A DNA stretch of 64,000 bases from an uncultured Muribaculaceae bacterium (GCA_934661195.1 CAKUJD010000006.1:62001-126000); one strand, 5' to 3'; shown: positions 9,163 to 18,868, counted from the first letter of the stretch. Translations and numbers: made by a program. Notes: a model not told the origin generated them from the letters alone.

Positions 9163-10224
9163 TCAGCGGCCGCGGTGCGCGGCATTCACGCTGGCCTCGA
9201 CGTGCAGGCTGCGGCTCGACTTGTTCACTCCCGGCTTGGGCTTGTAGTGGCCCGAGGTGGCCGGAGTGGGCGGTGTCGGCTTCTTTTCGGCAGGCAGTGG
9301 GCGCACCGGCGCCTTAGGAGCCGTGGGGGCCGACAGCACCGCCTGGTCGCGGCGCAGCAGCCGCTGCACGCTCAGGGTGGAGTATTTGCTTTGGTCGAAG
9401 TGTGTGCGCAGCAGCGACACGCTGTCGACAAAGGCCACCGAAGTGCGCGCCCCAAGGTCGTAGCTCACATAGCCGAACACGCGGCGCACTATGCGGTCGC
9501 GGTCGGTCTGCAATTCAAATGTGGTCCATCCGCCCTCGCACGAGCTGCGCTGCACCACCGATGTGCTGCCGTCGCTGTAGTCGGCGCCCATCACCACGGC
9601 AAACCGTCCGCCGCCGTCAATCAGCTTGAAGTTGAGCTGGTAGCGGTCGCCGCTGCGGTATTCGCCGTCGGGCTTGATGTCGAATGTCACATAGCCGCGC
9701 GGCACCACGCCCGTCAGCAGCCATGCGCGCTGGCCGGCCCACAGGTCGGCCGTGTCGCCGTGCTGGGTGTAGGTGCGCTTCTGCCACTGCTCGGCCGGGC
9801 TGCTCTCGTTGCCGCCGTCATCGCCGCCGTTGCTGGCCGCTGCCAGCCCGCCGCCTTTCTCAAGCTGCTTGTTGAGGTCATTCTGGTCGCTTGTGAGCTG
9901 CTTCACCACGCGGTCATACACATCGTCATACACGTCCAGATTGTGGGCATACCACACCATCGACGAGTCGTAGTCGGCCTGCGTCACGTGGTGCATGGCA
10001 AACACCGACTGCTTCAGGGCCTGCTTCGAAGAGTCGTCGGGAAATTTGTCGGGATACAGCCCAAGATATGCGTCGGCCTTGGTGAGGTCCACTATCAGGT
10101 CGGCCATGTCGCTCTCGCTTATCACCCCGCGCGGCGCCTTGCTGCAGCCCACGGCAGCCACCGCCACAAGTGCGGCGGCTGCCAGTGCCATTATTGATGA
10201 TGCTTTGCTTTTGACCATTGTCAT
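9163..10224 (-). CDS. DUF4296-type lipoprotein
   Basis: A 353-residue exported lipoprotein. The signal segment runs over residues about 8-26 (MALAAAALVAVAAVGC), with the lipobox Cys at about 27. Residues about 30-115 match the DUF4296 pattern: a short helical domain with ISESDMADLIVDLTKADAYL and later HHVTQADYDSSMVWYAHNLDVY. The C-terminal half is beta-rich, ending in a low-complexity K/P/T stretch. In Bacteroidetes DUF4296 genes usually sit beside lspA, as here (18 bases downstream). The domain is uncharacterised; an envelope role is inferred from lipidation and neighbourhood. Confidence 0.8.
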   Translation of the reverse strand: MTMVKSKASSIMALAAAALVAVAAVGCSKAPRGVISESDMADLIVDLTKADAYLGLYPDKFPDDSSKQALKQSVFAMHHVTQADYDSSMVWYAHNLDVYDDVYDRVVKQLTSDQNDLNKQLEKGGGLAAASNGGDDGGNESSPAEQWQKRTYTQHGDTADLWAGQRAWLLTGVVPRGYVTFDIKPDGEYRSGDRYQLNFKLIDGGGRFAVVMGADYSDGSTSVVQRSSCEGGWTTFELQTDRDRIVRRVFGYVSYDLGARTSVAFVDSVSLLRTHFDQSKYSTLSVQRLLRRDQAVLSAPTAPKAPVRPLPAEKKPTPPTPATSGHYKPKPGVNKSSRSLHVEASVNAAHRGR

Positions 10225-10242
10225 TGTGTGTAGTCTCTGTGA

Positions 10243-10896
10243 TTACTTGTTTTCCTTAGGCGTAGTGTCGTTGTCTTTCGCCCCGTCTTCAATAGTGGCA
10301 AGGTTGCCGCTGTAGAACAGTATCAGCACCACCACGCTCACGCTGAGGCAGGCGTCGGCCACATTGAATATTGGCTGGAAAAACACGAAGTGCTCGCCGC
10401 CCACCATGGGCATCCACGCCGGCCAGTCCCACGACGCAAGCGGGAAGTAGAGCATGTCCACCACTCGGCCGTTGAACAGCGTGCCATAGCCGCCACCGGG
10501 CGGAAACAGCTGCGCCACCCCGGGAAATGGCGGGGCGTTGAACGCCACTCCGTAGAATATGCAGTCGATCACATTGCCCAGTGCGCCTGCGGTGATCAGC
10601 GCCACGCACACCACGTAGCCGCGCTGCAGGTCGGTGCGGCGGCGAATGCGGTAAAGGTAGTACATGAATGCGCACACCGCTATTATCCTGAACCATGTGA
10701 GGAAAAACTTGCTGCCCAGCTCCATGCCGAAGGCCATGCCGTTGTTTTCAATAAACAGCAGCTTGAACCAGCTGGTTATCTCCAGCTCCTCGCCATAGTA
10801 GAAGTGGGTCTTGACCCATATCTTCAGCGCCTGGTCGGCGATTAGGGCCACGGCAATGATTATGGCCGCAAGCTTCCCGTTGGAAATCTTGTTCAT
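10243..10896 (-). CDS. lspA: Lipoprotein signal peptidase (signal peptidase II)
   Basis: A 217-residue inner-membrane aspartyl protease that cleaves signal peptides of lipidated prolipoproteins. Four membrane helices are evident. The catalytic aspartates lie in GNVIDCIFYG and in FNVADACLSV; the helix-1 motif DQALKIWV and the ENNGMAFGM loop are present. It is longer than the E. coli enzyme because of insertions in the periplasmic loop and a charged C-terminal tail, as is common in Bacteroidales. Its start overlaps the end of the DksA-like gene by four bases, and the DUF4296 lipoprotein follows. Confidence 0.95.
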   Translation of the reverse strand: MNKISNGKLAAIIIAVALIADQALKIWVKTHFYYGEELEITSWFKLLFIENNGMAFGMELGSKFFLTWFRIIAVCAFMYYLYRIRRRTDLQRGYVVCVALITAGALGNVIDCIFYGVAFNAPPFPGVAQLFPPGGGYGTLFNGRVVDMLYFPLASWDWPAWMPMVGGEHFVFFQPIFNVADACLSVSVVVLILFYSGNLATIEDGAKDNDTTPKENK

Positions 10897-11282
10897 CTAT
10901 AACTTGTTTTCTGCTTTTGCTCCAATTCCTTGCCCTCCACCGAAAGCGTGGTGTGAGGCACCGCCAAGAGCCTTCCCTTGGGAATCAGCTTGCCGGTGAC
11001 GCGGCAAATCCCGTAGGTCTTGTTCTCGATGCGCACAAGCGCGGCCTGCAGCTTTTTGATGAACTCCATCTGCCGCTGCGCGCGCTGTCCGGCCTCCTCC
11101 TTGCCAATGGTGCTTGCGCCCTCTTCGAGCGCGTTGAATGTCGCGGCCGACTCGTCGGCCATGACGCTCGCCTTTAGCTGCTCGTAGTTCCTTTGAGCCA
11201 CCTCGAGCTTTTCGAGTATCAACTTTTTGAACTCCATCAGCTCCTCGTCGGAGTATCTCGTCTTTTCAGTGTCGCCAGTCAT
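10893..11282 (-). CDS. DksA/TraR-like protein lacking the usual zinc cysteines
   Basis: A 129-residue protein with a long N-terminal coiled coil (about 12-90) and a short C-terminal globular part beginning YGICRVTGKLIPKGRLLAVP, the DksA/TraR fold pattern. In the family the coiled coil enters the secondary channel of RNA polymerase and a C4 zinc finger braces the base. Here only one of the four cysteines remains (GICRVTG), a variant usual in Bacteroidetes. It lies between ileS and lspA on the same strand. A role in transcription control, perhaps with ppGpp, is inferred from the family. Confidence 0.8.
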   Translation of the reverse strand: MTGDTEKTRYSDEELMEFKKLILEKLEVAQRNYEQLKASVMADESAATFNALEEGASTIGKEEAGQRAQRQMEFIKKLQAALVRIENKTYGICRVTGKLIPKGRLLAVPHTTLSVEGKELEQKQKTSYR

Positions 11283-11389
11283 GGTGCAATCCTTTCTTTA
11301 TCGTCGTTTTTTTTGGAAAAAGGGCGCAGCGCCGGTGGGCACGCAGTGTGCCGGCCGTGCCACGCCCTTTGTGTTGCTCTTTGTGATGC

Positions 11390-14300
11390 TTACGCCTTGG
11401 CCACCTTCACCAGCAGCTTGAAGCCGTCCATGTCGAGCTGCACGGCGTCGGGGTCGGCAGCGTCGACGGCCTCCACCTTCACGCTCACTGCCAGCACCTG
11501 CTTGGCAATGTAGTCGCCAAAGCTGGCCACTGCGCCGTCGGTGTTGCCGTTGGGCTCTATGGTCACTGATATCTTGTCGGTGATGTCGAAGTCATTGCTC
11601 TTGCGCACGTTTTGGATGCGGTTCACCAGTTCGCGGGCCATGCCCTCGCGCAGCAGCTCGTCGGTCACTGTGATGTCGAGCGCCACGGTCAGGTTGCCCT
11701 CGTTGGCCACCAGCCAGCCCGGAATGTCCTCGCTGATGATTTCCACATCGTCGAGGGTGACCACGGCCTGCTGTCCGGCCACGTCGAGCGTGCAGCTGCC
11801 GGTGTTCTCAAATTCGATGATGCCTGCCTGCGGCATGCTCGTGAGGGCCTTGGCAAGGCCTTTCATTATCTTGCCGTATTTCGGTCCCAGCTTCTTGAAG
11901 TCGGGCTTGATGCGTTTCACCAGTATGCCCTCGTCGTTGCCCACAAACTTTATGCCCTTCACGTTCACCTCGTTCACAATCAGGTCGCTCACGGCCTCTA
12001 TGGCTTTGCGCTGGGCCTCGTCGGCCACGGGGATCATGATGGCGGTGAGCGGATGGCGCACCTTGAGGTTCTTCTTGCGGCGCAGCGACAGCACCATCGA
12101 GGTGATGCTCTGGGCCATCTGCATGCGGTGCTCAAGGTCTTTGTCGATCACATTGGCGTCGGCTTTGGGATACAGGGCCAGGTGCACCGACTCGGTGCTG
12201 CCCGTGAGGTCGCGGTACAGCTGGTCGCTGTAGAATGGCGCGATGGGTGCCATGAGCTTCGACACGGTCACCAGGCACTGATACAGCGTCTGGTAGGCGG
12301 CCAGTTTGTCGCTGTCCATTTCACCGCCCCAGAAGCGCTTGCGGTTGAGGCGCACATACCAGTTGCTCAGGTTTTCGGTGACAAACTCGCTGATGGCGCG
12401 CGCAGCCTTGGTTGGCTCGTAGTCGGCCAGCTCGCTGTCTACGGTGCTCACAAGGGTGTTGAGCAGCGATATGATCCAGCGGTCGATTTCGGGGCGCTGC
12501 TCCACTGGAATCTGCTCGGCGGCGGGGTCGAAGTTGTCCACGTTGGCATACAGCGCGAAGAATGAGTAGGTGTTGTAGAGGGTGCCGAAGAACTTGCGGC
12601 TCACTTCGGTCACGCCTGCCTCGTCAAACTTCAGGTTGTCCCACGGCGACGAGTTGCTTATCATGTACCAGCGCAGGGGGTCGGTGCCATAGTCCTCGAT
12701 GGCGCGGAAAGGGTCCACTGTGTTGCCCTTGTGCTTGCTCATCTTGTTGCCAAACTTGTCGAGTACCAGGCCGTTGCTTATCACCGACTTGTAGGCCACG
12801 CTGTCGAACACCATTGTGGCAATGGCGTGCAGCGTGAAAAACCAGCCGCGCGTCTGGTCCACACCCTCGGCAATGAAGTCGGCGGGGTAGAACTTGCGGC
12901 CGTCAATCAGCTCCTTGTTCTCAAACGGGTAGTGCAGCTGGGCATAGGGCATCGAGCCGCTGTCAAACCACACGTCTATCAGGTCGCTCTCGCGCTTCAT
13001 GGGCTTGCCTGTGGGCGACACCAGCACTATGTTGTCCACATAGGGGCGGTGCAGGTCAATCTTCTCATAGTTCTCGCTGCTGTAGTCGCCGGGGGTGAAT
13101 CCCTTGTCCTTGTAGGGGTTGCTGGCCATGAAGCCGCGCTTCACGCTTTCCTCGATTTCGCCATACAGCTCCTCGATGCTGCCAATGCACTTCTCCTCGC
13201 CGTCTTCGCTGCGCCAAATGGGCAGCGGGGTGCCCCAGTAGCGGCTGCGGCTCAGGTTCCAGTCGTTGAGGTTCTCAAGCCACTTGCCAAAGCGGCCGGT
13301 GCCGGTGTGCTCGGGCTTCCACTTGATGGTTTTGTTGAGCTCCACCATGCGGTCGCGGCACGCCGTTGAGCGGATAAACCAGCTGTCGAGCGGGTAGTAG
13401 AGGATGGGCTTGTCGGTGCGCCAGCAGTGGGGGTAGTTGTGCACGTGCTTCTCAATCTTGAAGGCGGTGCCGTCTTGCTTCATGCGCACGCACATATACA
13501 CGTTGAGGTCTTCGGCCTTGGTGGCAGCAGCCTCGTCATATTTTCCGTCGACGGTGTACTTGGGGTCGTAGGCGTTTTTCACATATGCGCCTTCGTATTC
13601 CTTATACAGCTCAACGTTCACATATTTCTTCACAAAGTCCTGGTCGAGCTCGTCGAGCTTCCAGTACTTGCCCTCGAGGTCAACCATGGGGCGGGTCTCA
13701 AGCTTCTTGGTGATCATAAACAGCGACGGGATGCCTGCTGCGCGGGCCACGTTGGCGTCGTCGGCGCCGAATGTGGGCGCAATGTGCACGATGCCCGTAC
13801 CGTCGTCGGTGGTCACGTAGTCGCCCAGAATCACGCGGAAGCCGTTGTCGTTGCCCACAATCTGGCCGTCGTCGGTCTTGTCCACGGGCTTCACCCACGG
13901 GAACAGCTGGCGGTAGTGCATACCCTCAAGGTCGGTGCCTTTGAATTCGGCTATCACCTTGTAGGGCACCACCTTGTCGCCGTGCTTGTAGGCGTCGAGC
14001 GCCACTTCGGCTCCCTCGGCCTTGAAGTAGGCGTTGAGGCGGGCCTTGGCCATCACATATATGGCCTTCTTGCCGTTGTAGGGGTTGTAGCTCTCCACGG
14101 CCGCGTAGTCATATTTCGGGCCAACGCACAGGGCAGTGTTCGACGGCAGTGTCCACGGCGTGGTAGTCCATGCCAGGAAGTAGACGCCTGCCTCAGCCCA
14201 CTCCTTGTCGGCCTTGGCCAGAATCTCGGCCAGCACCTTGCTGCCGTCGTCTTCGGCGGCAAACTGTGCCGTCACGGTCTGGTCTTTCACATCGCGGTAG

Positions 14301-14899
14301 CAGCCAGGCATGTTCAGCTCGTGCGAGCTGAGGCCGGTGCCTGCGGCGGGCGAGTAGGGCTGAATGGTGTAGCCCTTATACAGCAGACCCTTGTTGTAGA
14401 GCTGCTTCAGCAGCCACCACAGGGTTTCGATATAGCTGTTCTTGTAGGTGATGTAGGGGTTCTTCATGTCCACCCAGCATCCCATCTTGTGGGTCAGGTC
14501 TTCCCACTCGCTGGTGTATTTCATCACCTCCTTGCGGCAGGTGGCGTTGTAGTCCTCCACGCTGATGGTGGTGCCTATGTCCACCTTGGTGATGCCCAGC
14601 TTCTTCTCCACGCCAAGCTCCACGGGCAGTCCGTGGGTGTCCCAGCCTGCCTTGCGCAGCACCTGGTAGCCCTTCATGGTCTTGTAGCGGCACACGATGT
14701 CCTTAATCGAGCGTGCCATCACGTGGTGGATGCCCGGCATGCCGTTGGCCGATGGCGGGCCTTCATAGAAAACGAATGTGGGCGCGCCCTCACGCACCTT
14801 TATGCTTTGCGAGAACACGTCTTCGGCGTCCCACTTCTTCAGCACCTCTTTGTTGATTTCGCTGAGGTTGAATTTGTTGTATTCTTTAAATTTCTTCAT
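11390..14899 (-). CDS. ileS: Isoleucyl-tRNA synthetase
   Basis: A class I synthetase of about 1,169 residues from the preferred start MKKFKEYNKF. An upstream ATG at 14932 would add 11 residues that look unlike the family and overlaps the stop of ddl. The HIGH-type motif is PSANGMPGIHH, the KMSKS motif is NKMSKHKGN, and the CP1 editing domain with WTTTPWTLPSNTAL lies between them. It charges tRNA-Ile and edits valine. It is the longer eukaryote-like form typical of Bacteroidetes. It lies between ddl and the DksA-like gene in one minus-strand run. Confidence 0.95.
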   Translation of the reverse strand: MKKFKEYNKFNLSEINKEVLKKWDAEDVFSQSIKVREGAPTFVFYEGPPSANGMPGIHHVMARSIKDIVCRYKTMKGYQVLRKAGWDTHGLPVELGVEKKLGITKVDIGTTISVEDYNATCRKEVMKYTSEWEDLTHKMGCWVDMKNPYITYKNSYIETLWWLLKQLYNKGLLYKGYTIQPYSPAAGTGLSSHELNMPGCYRDVKDQTVTAQFAAEDDGSKVLAEILAKADKEWAEAGVYFLAWTTTPWTLPSNTALCVGPKYDYAAVESYNPYNGKKAIYVMAKARLNAYFKAEGAEVALDAYKHGDKVVPYKVIAEFKGTDLEGMHYRQLFPWVKPVDKTDDGQIVGNDNGFRVILGDYVTTDDGTGIVHIAPTFGADDANVARAAGIPSLFMITKKLETRPMVDLEGKYWKLDELDQDFVKKYVNVELYKEYEGAYVKNAYDPKYTVDGKYDEAAATKAEDLNVYMCVRMKQDGTAFKIEKHVHNYPHCWRTDKPILYYPLDSWFIRSTACRDRMVELNKTIKWKPEHTGTGRFGKWLENLNDWNLSRSRYWGTPLPIWRSEDGEEKCIGSIEELYGEIEESVKRGFMASNPYKDKGFTPGDYSSENYEKIDLHRPYVDNIVLVSPTGKPMKRESDLIDVWFDSGSMPYAQLHYPFENKELIDGRKFYPADFIAEGVDQTRGWFFTLHAIATMVFDSVAYKSVISNGLVLDKFGNKMSKHKGNTVDPFRAIEDYGTDPLRWYMISNSSPWDNLKFDEAGVTEVSRKFFGTLYNTYSFFALYANVDNFDPAAEQIPVEQRPEIDRWIISLLNTLVSTVDSELADYEPTKAARAISEFVTENLSNWYVRLNRKRFWGGEMDSDKLAAYQTLYQCLVTVSKLMAPIAPFYSDQLYRDLTGSTESVHLALYPKADANVIDKDLEHRMQMAQSITSMVLSLRRKKNLKVRHPLTAIMIPVADEAQRKAIEAVSDLIVNEVNVKGIKFVGNDEGILVKRIKPDFKKLGPKYGKIMKGLAKALTSMPQAGIIEFENTGSCTLDVAGQQAVVTLDDVEIISEDIPGWLVANEGNLTVALDITVTDELLREGMARELVNRIQNVRKSNDFDITDKISVTIEPNGNTDGAVASFGDYIAKQVLAVSVKVEAVDAADPDAVQLDMDGFKLLVKVAKA

Positions 14900-14931
14900 T
14901 TCCAGTGTCTGTTTTCTTGTTAGTTCGGGCA

Positions 14932-16116
14932 TCAGTGCTTTGTGCCCAGCTTGCCGCCTTTCACACCGGCGCCAAGCGAGAATATGTTGTGGTCATACGA
15001 CACCGTCTTGTTGCCCTCCTCGCGCTTGCGCTTCAGCGCCAGCTGCACCAGGCGGTGCATAAGCTCGGTGAATGGGATGCCGCTGGCCTCCCACAGGTAG
15101 AACGACAGCGAGCCGGGAATGGTGTTGATCTCGTTCACATAGATGTCGCGCGTCTTGCGGTCGACAATCACGTCGACGCGGGCCACACCGTGGCACGAGA
15201 GCACGCGGAACGTCTCGCCGGCCAGGTGCTGTATGCGCTTGGTCTCGTCCTCGGGCAGCTCGGCGGGAATGCGCTTCGACGAAGCCTGCATGCCTTTGGC
15301 GCCCTTGTGGCCGCCCATATACTTGTCCTCATAGCTCAGGAAGTCGCCCGTCTTTATTGGCTCCTCGAGCACGCTCATGCGGTAGTCGTCGCAGTCGCCC
15401 AGCACCGAGCAGTTAATCTCCTGCAGGTCTTCCACCAGGTCTTCCACTATGATGCGGGTCGAGTACACCTCGGCGGCATCCACCTTCTCCACCAGTTCCT
15501 CGCGGTTGGCGGCCTTGCCTATGCCCACGCTCGAGCCCAGGTTGGCGGGCTTCACTATCACGGGGTAGCCAATTTTGTCCTCGATGCGGGCTATCAGCTC
15601 GTCGCGCTGCGAAAACCACTGCTTGTCGGTGAACCACACATAGTCCACCACGGGCACGCCGGCCTCGCGCAGAATCATCTTCATGGTGATCTTGTCCATG
15701 CCGTTGGCACTGGCCAGGGTGTTGCAGCCGGCAAACGGTATGCCTATGGTCTCGAGCACGCCCTCAAAGGTGCCGTCCTCGCCGTTGGTGCCGTGCAGCA
15801 CGGGAAGCACCACATCAAGGTGCACGAGCACGTCGGTCTTGAACATTGACTTGTGCTCCTTATATAGATTGTAGTCACCGTAGATGGGCTTCATATACAC
15901 CTGCTCGCATTGCTTGAGCAGCGCGTCGATGTCGCGGTAGTTGGCCACGTCAAAGAGGGCATCGCCGGTATACCAAACTCCTTTCTTGGTGATGTAGATT
16001 GGCGTAACGTTGTAATTCTCCCTGTCAATCGCATGCATTGCCTGCGATGCCGAAATCACTGAAATTTCGTGCTCGGTGGAACGTCCGCCGAAAAACACGC
16101 CGATATTCGTCTTCAT
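14932..16116 (-). CDS. D-alanine--D-alanine ligase family protein
   Basis: A 394-residue ATP-grasp ligase. The N-terminal part has IGVFFGGRSTEHEISVIS, the middle VKPANLGSSVGIGKA, and the C-terminal part VARVDVIVDRKTRDIYVNEINTIPG with the Mg-binding D/E/N residues. Family members join two D-Ala residues, or D-Ala to D-lactate or D-Ser, for the peptidoglycan stem. It is longer than housekeeping DdlB, with an extended omega-loop region around FLSYEDKYMGGHKGAKG and a tail of about 30 residues. Immediately upstream lie a membrane Mur ligase and a serine hydrolase, so this may be a specialised precursor set. Substrate choice cannot be decided by eye. Confidence 0.88.
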   Translation of the reverse strand: MKTNIGVFFGGRSTEHEISVISASQAMHAIDRENYNVTPIYITKKGVWYTGDALFDVANYRDIDALLKQCEQVYMKPIYGDYNLYKEHKSMFKTDVLVHLDVVLPVLHGTNGEDGTFEGVLETIGIPFAGCNTLASANGMDKITMKMILREAGVPVVDYVWFTDKQWFSQRDELIARIEDKIGYPVIVKPANLGSSVGIGKAANREELVEKVDAAEVYSTRIIVEDLVEDLQEINCSVLGDCDDYRMSVLEEPIKTGDFLSYEDKYMGGHKGAKGMQASSKRIPAELPEDETKRIQHLAGETFRVLSCHGVARVDVIVDRKTRDIYVNEINTIPGSLSFYLWEASGIPFTELMHRLVQLALKRKREEGNKTVSYDHNIFSLGAGVKGGKLGTKH

Positions 16117-16213
16117 CTATCGTCTTACTGTTTTTTTGTTGTGTATGTATTTTTTTAAATCTTGTTTCTTAAGTAAATCTCTCTTGTTTGGCCTTTTCCG
16201 CATGGCGGCGTCA

Positions 16214-17809
16214 CTACTTAAACGTGTCGGGCAGGTCGTTTTCATACAGCACCGTGTCGCCCGCCGCGGCCAGGCCCAGCATCAGCTGCTGCGCCTCGGC
16301 AAAGGTGTCCACTGCGTGCACCTTGCCCTGGTCCATGCCCTTGCGCCCGATGCCTGCCATAATGGCCTCGCGGTTGTAGTGGCCCACCACTATGGCCACG
16401 TCGCACGTTTCGGCTATGTGCTCGCCCAGCAGCTCGTTGTAGTGCTGCTGCTCTGATCCCAGCTCTATCATTCCGGGGGTGATCACTATGCGCTTGCCGC
16501 CGGTCATCTGGCTCAGCACGTCGAGTGCCATGCGCGAGCCTGTGGGGTTGGAGTTGTAGGCGTCGTCGATTATGGTGATGCCGCCTGCCGTGCGCTTCAT
16601 GTTCAAGCGGTGCTCCACCTGCTCTATCTTGCTCACGGCATAGCGTATCTTCTCGTCGGGCACGCCCAAGTGGCGCGCCATGGCCACGGCGGCAATCAGG
16701 TTGCTTATGTTGCACTCGCCCACGAGTTTGGTGGTCAGCTCCAGGTCTCGGTCGCCGCCCACCACGGTGAATGTGGTGCCGTGGCTGCTGTAGCGCACGT
16801 TGCGCGCGCAGTAGTCCACACCTTTGCCGCCGCCCACCGAATATCTTATCACGGGCACGTTGTCCACAGGGCGGTTGGCCACATACTCAAAGTCGTTGTT
16901 CACCACTGCCAGACCGTCGGCGGGCAGCGCGTCGGCCAACTCAAACTTGGTGCGCTGCACATTCTCAATGGTCTTGAACGACTCCAGATGCTGCGCTCCC
17001 ACGGCGGTGATGATGCCATATTTCGGGTGCACAATGTCGCATATCTCCTTGATGTCGCCAATGTTTTTGGCGCCCATCTCGCATATGAAAATCTCGTTGT
17101 AGGGCTGCATCAGCTCGCGCACTGTGCGCACCACGCCCATCGGGGTGTTGAAGCTGCCGGGGGTCATCAGCACCGAGAACTGCTCGCTGAGTATGCGGTT
17201 CAGGTAGTGCTTGGTGCTGGTCTTGCCATAGCTGCCGGTGATGCCTATCACCGTCATGCCTGGCATCTGCGCCAGGCGCCGCTCGGCGTCGCGCACAAAA
17301 CCGTTGCTTATGCGCTTCTCCACCGGCTTCATCAGCCAGTTGGCGGCCAGCGTGCAGACCCACGAGAAGGTGAGCATTGCCAGCAGCGCGCCAGTGGCTA
17401 TGCGGGTGCAGTCGAGGGCGTCGGCCCCGGCGGTTGCGGCCCCGGCGGCCACCGCAAGCATCAGGGCCAGCTCGGTGAAATATAGGCGGCTCACACGCTT
17501 GGTGAACACCAGCGGCTTCTTGTATTTGCGCCTAAGCAGTGCCGCGGCCTGCGCCAGCAGCACCACGGCCAGCACGCCCACCACATAGAACGACTGCAAG
17601 GCCATGGTGGTGAGCGAAATCACGAGCACGGCCGCGTCGAGCACGCGCTTGGTCGAATAGTAATCGTCGCTTTCCTTCAGCCACGCCGTGTAGCGCTCGT
17701 TGCGGTAGCTGTTTTGCTGCAGCATCTGCATGTCCCATTTCAGCATCACGGCCAGCGCGGCCACCGCCGAAACCAGTAAAATCACGTTTGCAATCAATTC
17801 TATCGTCAT
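16214..17809 (-). CDS. Membrane-anchored Mur ligase (MurF-like)
   Basis: A 531-residue protein. The N-terminal 165 residues hold about four to five hydrophobic helices, followed by a Mur ligase catalytic core with the P-loop VIGITGSYGKTSTKHYL (about 188-204), a central domain with FICEMGAKNIGDIKEIC and HLESF, and a C-terminal domain with DDAYNSNPTGSRMALD. The core most resembles MurF, which adds D-Ala-D-Ala to the UDP-MurNAc-tripeptide, but housekeeping MurF is soluble and lacks the membrane part. It is followed by a Ddl-type ligase and preceded by a serine hydrolase, all on the minus strand. A role in a modified or alternative peptidoglycan precursor is inferred from that set. Confidence 0.82.
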   Translation of the reverse strand: MTIELIANVILLVSAVAALAVMLKWDMQMLQQNSYRNERYTAWLKESDDYYSTKRVLDAAVLVISLTTMALQSFYVVGVLAVVLLAQAAALLRRKYKKPLVFTKRVSRLYFTELALMLAVAAGAATAGADALDCTRIATGALLAMLTFSWVCTLAANWLMKPVEKRISNGFVRDAERRLAQMPGMTVIGITGSYGKTSTKHYLNRILSEQFSVLMTPGSFNTPMGVVRTVRELMQPYNEIFICEMGAKNIGDIKEICDIVHPKYGIITAVGAQHLESFKTIENVQRTKFELADALPADGLAVVNNDFEYVANRPVDNVPVIRYSVGGGKGVDYCARNVRYSSHGTTFTVVGGDRDLELTTKLVGECNISNLIAAVAMARHLGVPDEKIRYAVSKIEQVEHRLNMKRTAGGITIIDDAYNSNPTGSRMALDVLSQMTGGKRIVITPGMIELGSEQQHYNELLGEHIAETCDVAIVVGHYNREAIMAGIGRKGMDQGKVHAVDTFAEAQQLMLGLAAAGDTVLYENDLPDTFK

Positions 17810-17854
17810 TTTTGTGTATGTGTCTGTTTCGTTTTAAATCCTTGTCAAATTGTC

Positions 17855-18649
17855 TTAACTGTTCTGTGCCTTGCCGGCCTTGGCGTCGTCGGCCAGAAAG
17901 CTGCGCAGCACCGCCGCAAACTGCACGGGGTTGTCAAGAAAGCTGTAGTGCCCGCAGCCGGGGAACGACACGAGGCCCGAGCCCTCTATGAGCCGCTCCA
18001 TAGTCTTGGCGTCGGCCAGCGGCGTGGCGGTGTCGTTCTCGCCCCAAATCATCAGGGTGGGGCACTTGATGGCCGGCATGCAGTGCTTCAGGTCTTCGTT
18101 CACCACGCGGCTCATTATGGCGCGCATGCGCGGCGATGCCTGGGTGTAGTCGCTTGAGCCCACCTTCGAGCGGTAGCGGTTCAGCAGCTGCTCGCCGCGC
18201 TCGCGTCCCATCACAGCCCACACAAGGTGCTTGTAGGCCTTGTAGGAATACACCTTCCAGTAGTAGCGCAGCGTGCGCCGCGGCTTTATGCCTGCGGCGT
18301 CAACCAGTATCAGCTTGCGCGTGGCGTTGCGCGAGGCATACAGTATGCCCACGCGGCCGCCAAACGAGTGTCCAATGAGTATCGGGTTGCTTATGCCCTC
18401 GCTCTGGGCCATCTTCTCGATGAGGCGCGTGTAGTCGTCCACGCCCCACACGCTGGGCGGCTCGGTGCTTTCGCCGAACCCGGGAAAGTCTACGTTATAC
18501 ACCGTCAGGCCCATTGCCGTCAGCACTCGCTCGATGCTTGCCACCGTGGTGTGGTTGCACCCCCAGCCATGCATTAAAATCACTGGAAGTCCCTCACCCT
18601 CAACGGTATATGCCAGCTCAACGCCATCTATGCTCAGTTTCTTTTTCAT
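17855..18649 (-). CDS. Alpha/beta hydrolase
   Basis: A 264-residue alpha/beta-hydrolase fold protein. The oxyanion region is HGWG (27-30), the nucleophile elbow is GHSFGG (Ser95), the acid is in WGENDTATPL and the histidine is in GCGHYSF, so the triad is complete. No signal peptide is seen. It is the first gene of the run hydrolase, Mur ligase, ddl, ileS. Substrate is unknown; the neighbours suggest a cell-wall-related ester or peptide, but housekeeping alternatives remain open. Confidence 0.85.
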   Translation of the reverse strand: MKKKLSIDGVELAYTVEGEGLPVILMHGWGCNHTTVASIERVLTAMGLTVYNVDFPGFGESTEPPSVWGVDDYTRLIEKMAQSEGISNPILIGHSFGGRVGILYASRNATRKLILVDAAGIKPRRTLRYYWKVYSYKAYKHLVWAVMGRERGEQLLNRYRSKVGSSDYTQASPRMRAIMSRVVNEDLKHCMPAIKCPTLMIWGENDTATPLADAKTMERLIEGSGLVSFPGCGHYSFLDNPVQFAAVLRSFLADDAKAGKAQNS

Positions 18650-18770
18650 TATATGCTAAAATAATTTGCAAATATACTGATTTTAAGTGTCATATTAAAG
18701 CCGCAAGCCGTCTAAAAGGTTTTATTCAAAAATATTTTATTCGCACGCGTGATAATGTAAAATAATTATC

Positions 18771-18778
18771 TAACTTTG
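18771..18778 (+). promoter_or_regulatory. Bacteroidetes -7 element upstream of sppA
   Basis: TAACTTTG matches the TAnnTTTG -7 consensus and lies about 90 bases before the sppA start, in the AT-rich gap between two divergent genes. A matching TTTG at the -33 position is not obvious. Confidence 0.5.
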
Positions 18779-18868
18779 TGTATTTAATGGCACACTGCCG
18801 CCTGTACGGCAGCAGGGCCGGTTACTTAAGTTCAGCAGTTATAACAGAAATTCAAAGGTATTTGCTAT

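Noticed and set aside
13427..14923. Long open frame of 498 residues on the plus strand
   Set aside because: It is the antisense shadow of ileS, whose motifs and length are certain; the translation is a Val/Ala/His-rich string without domains.
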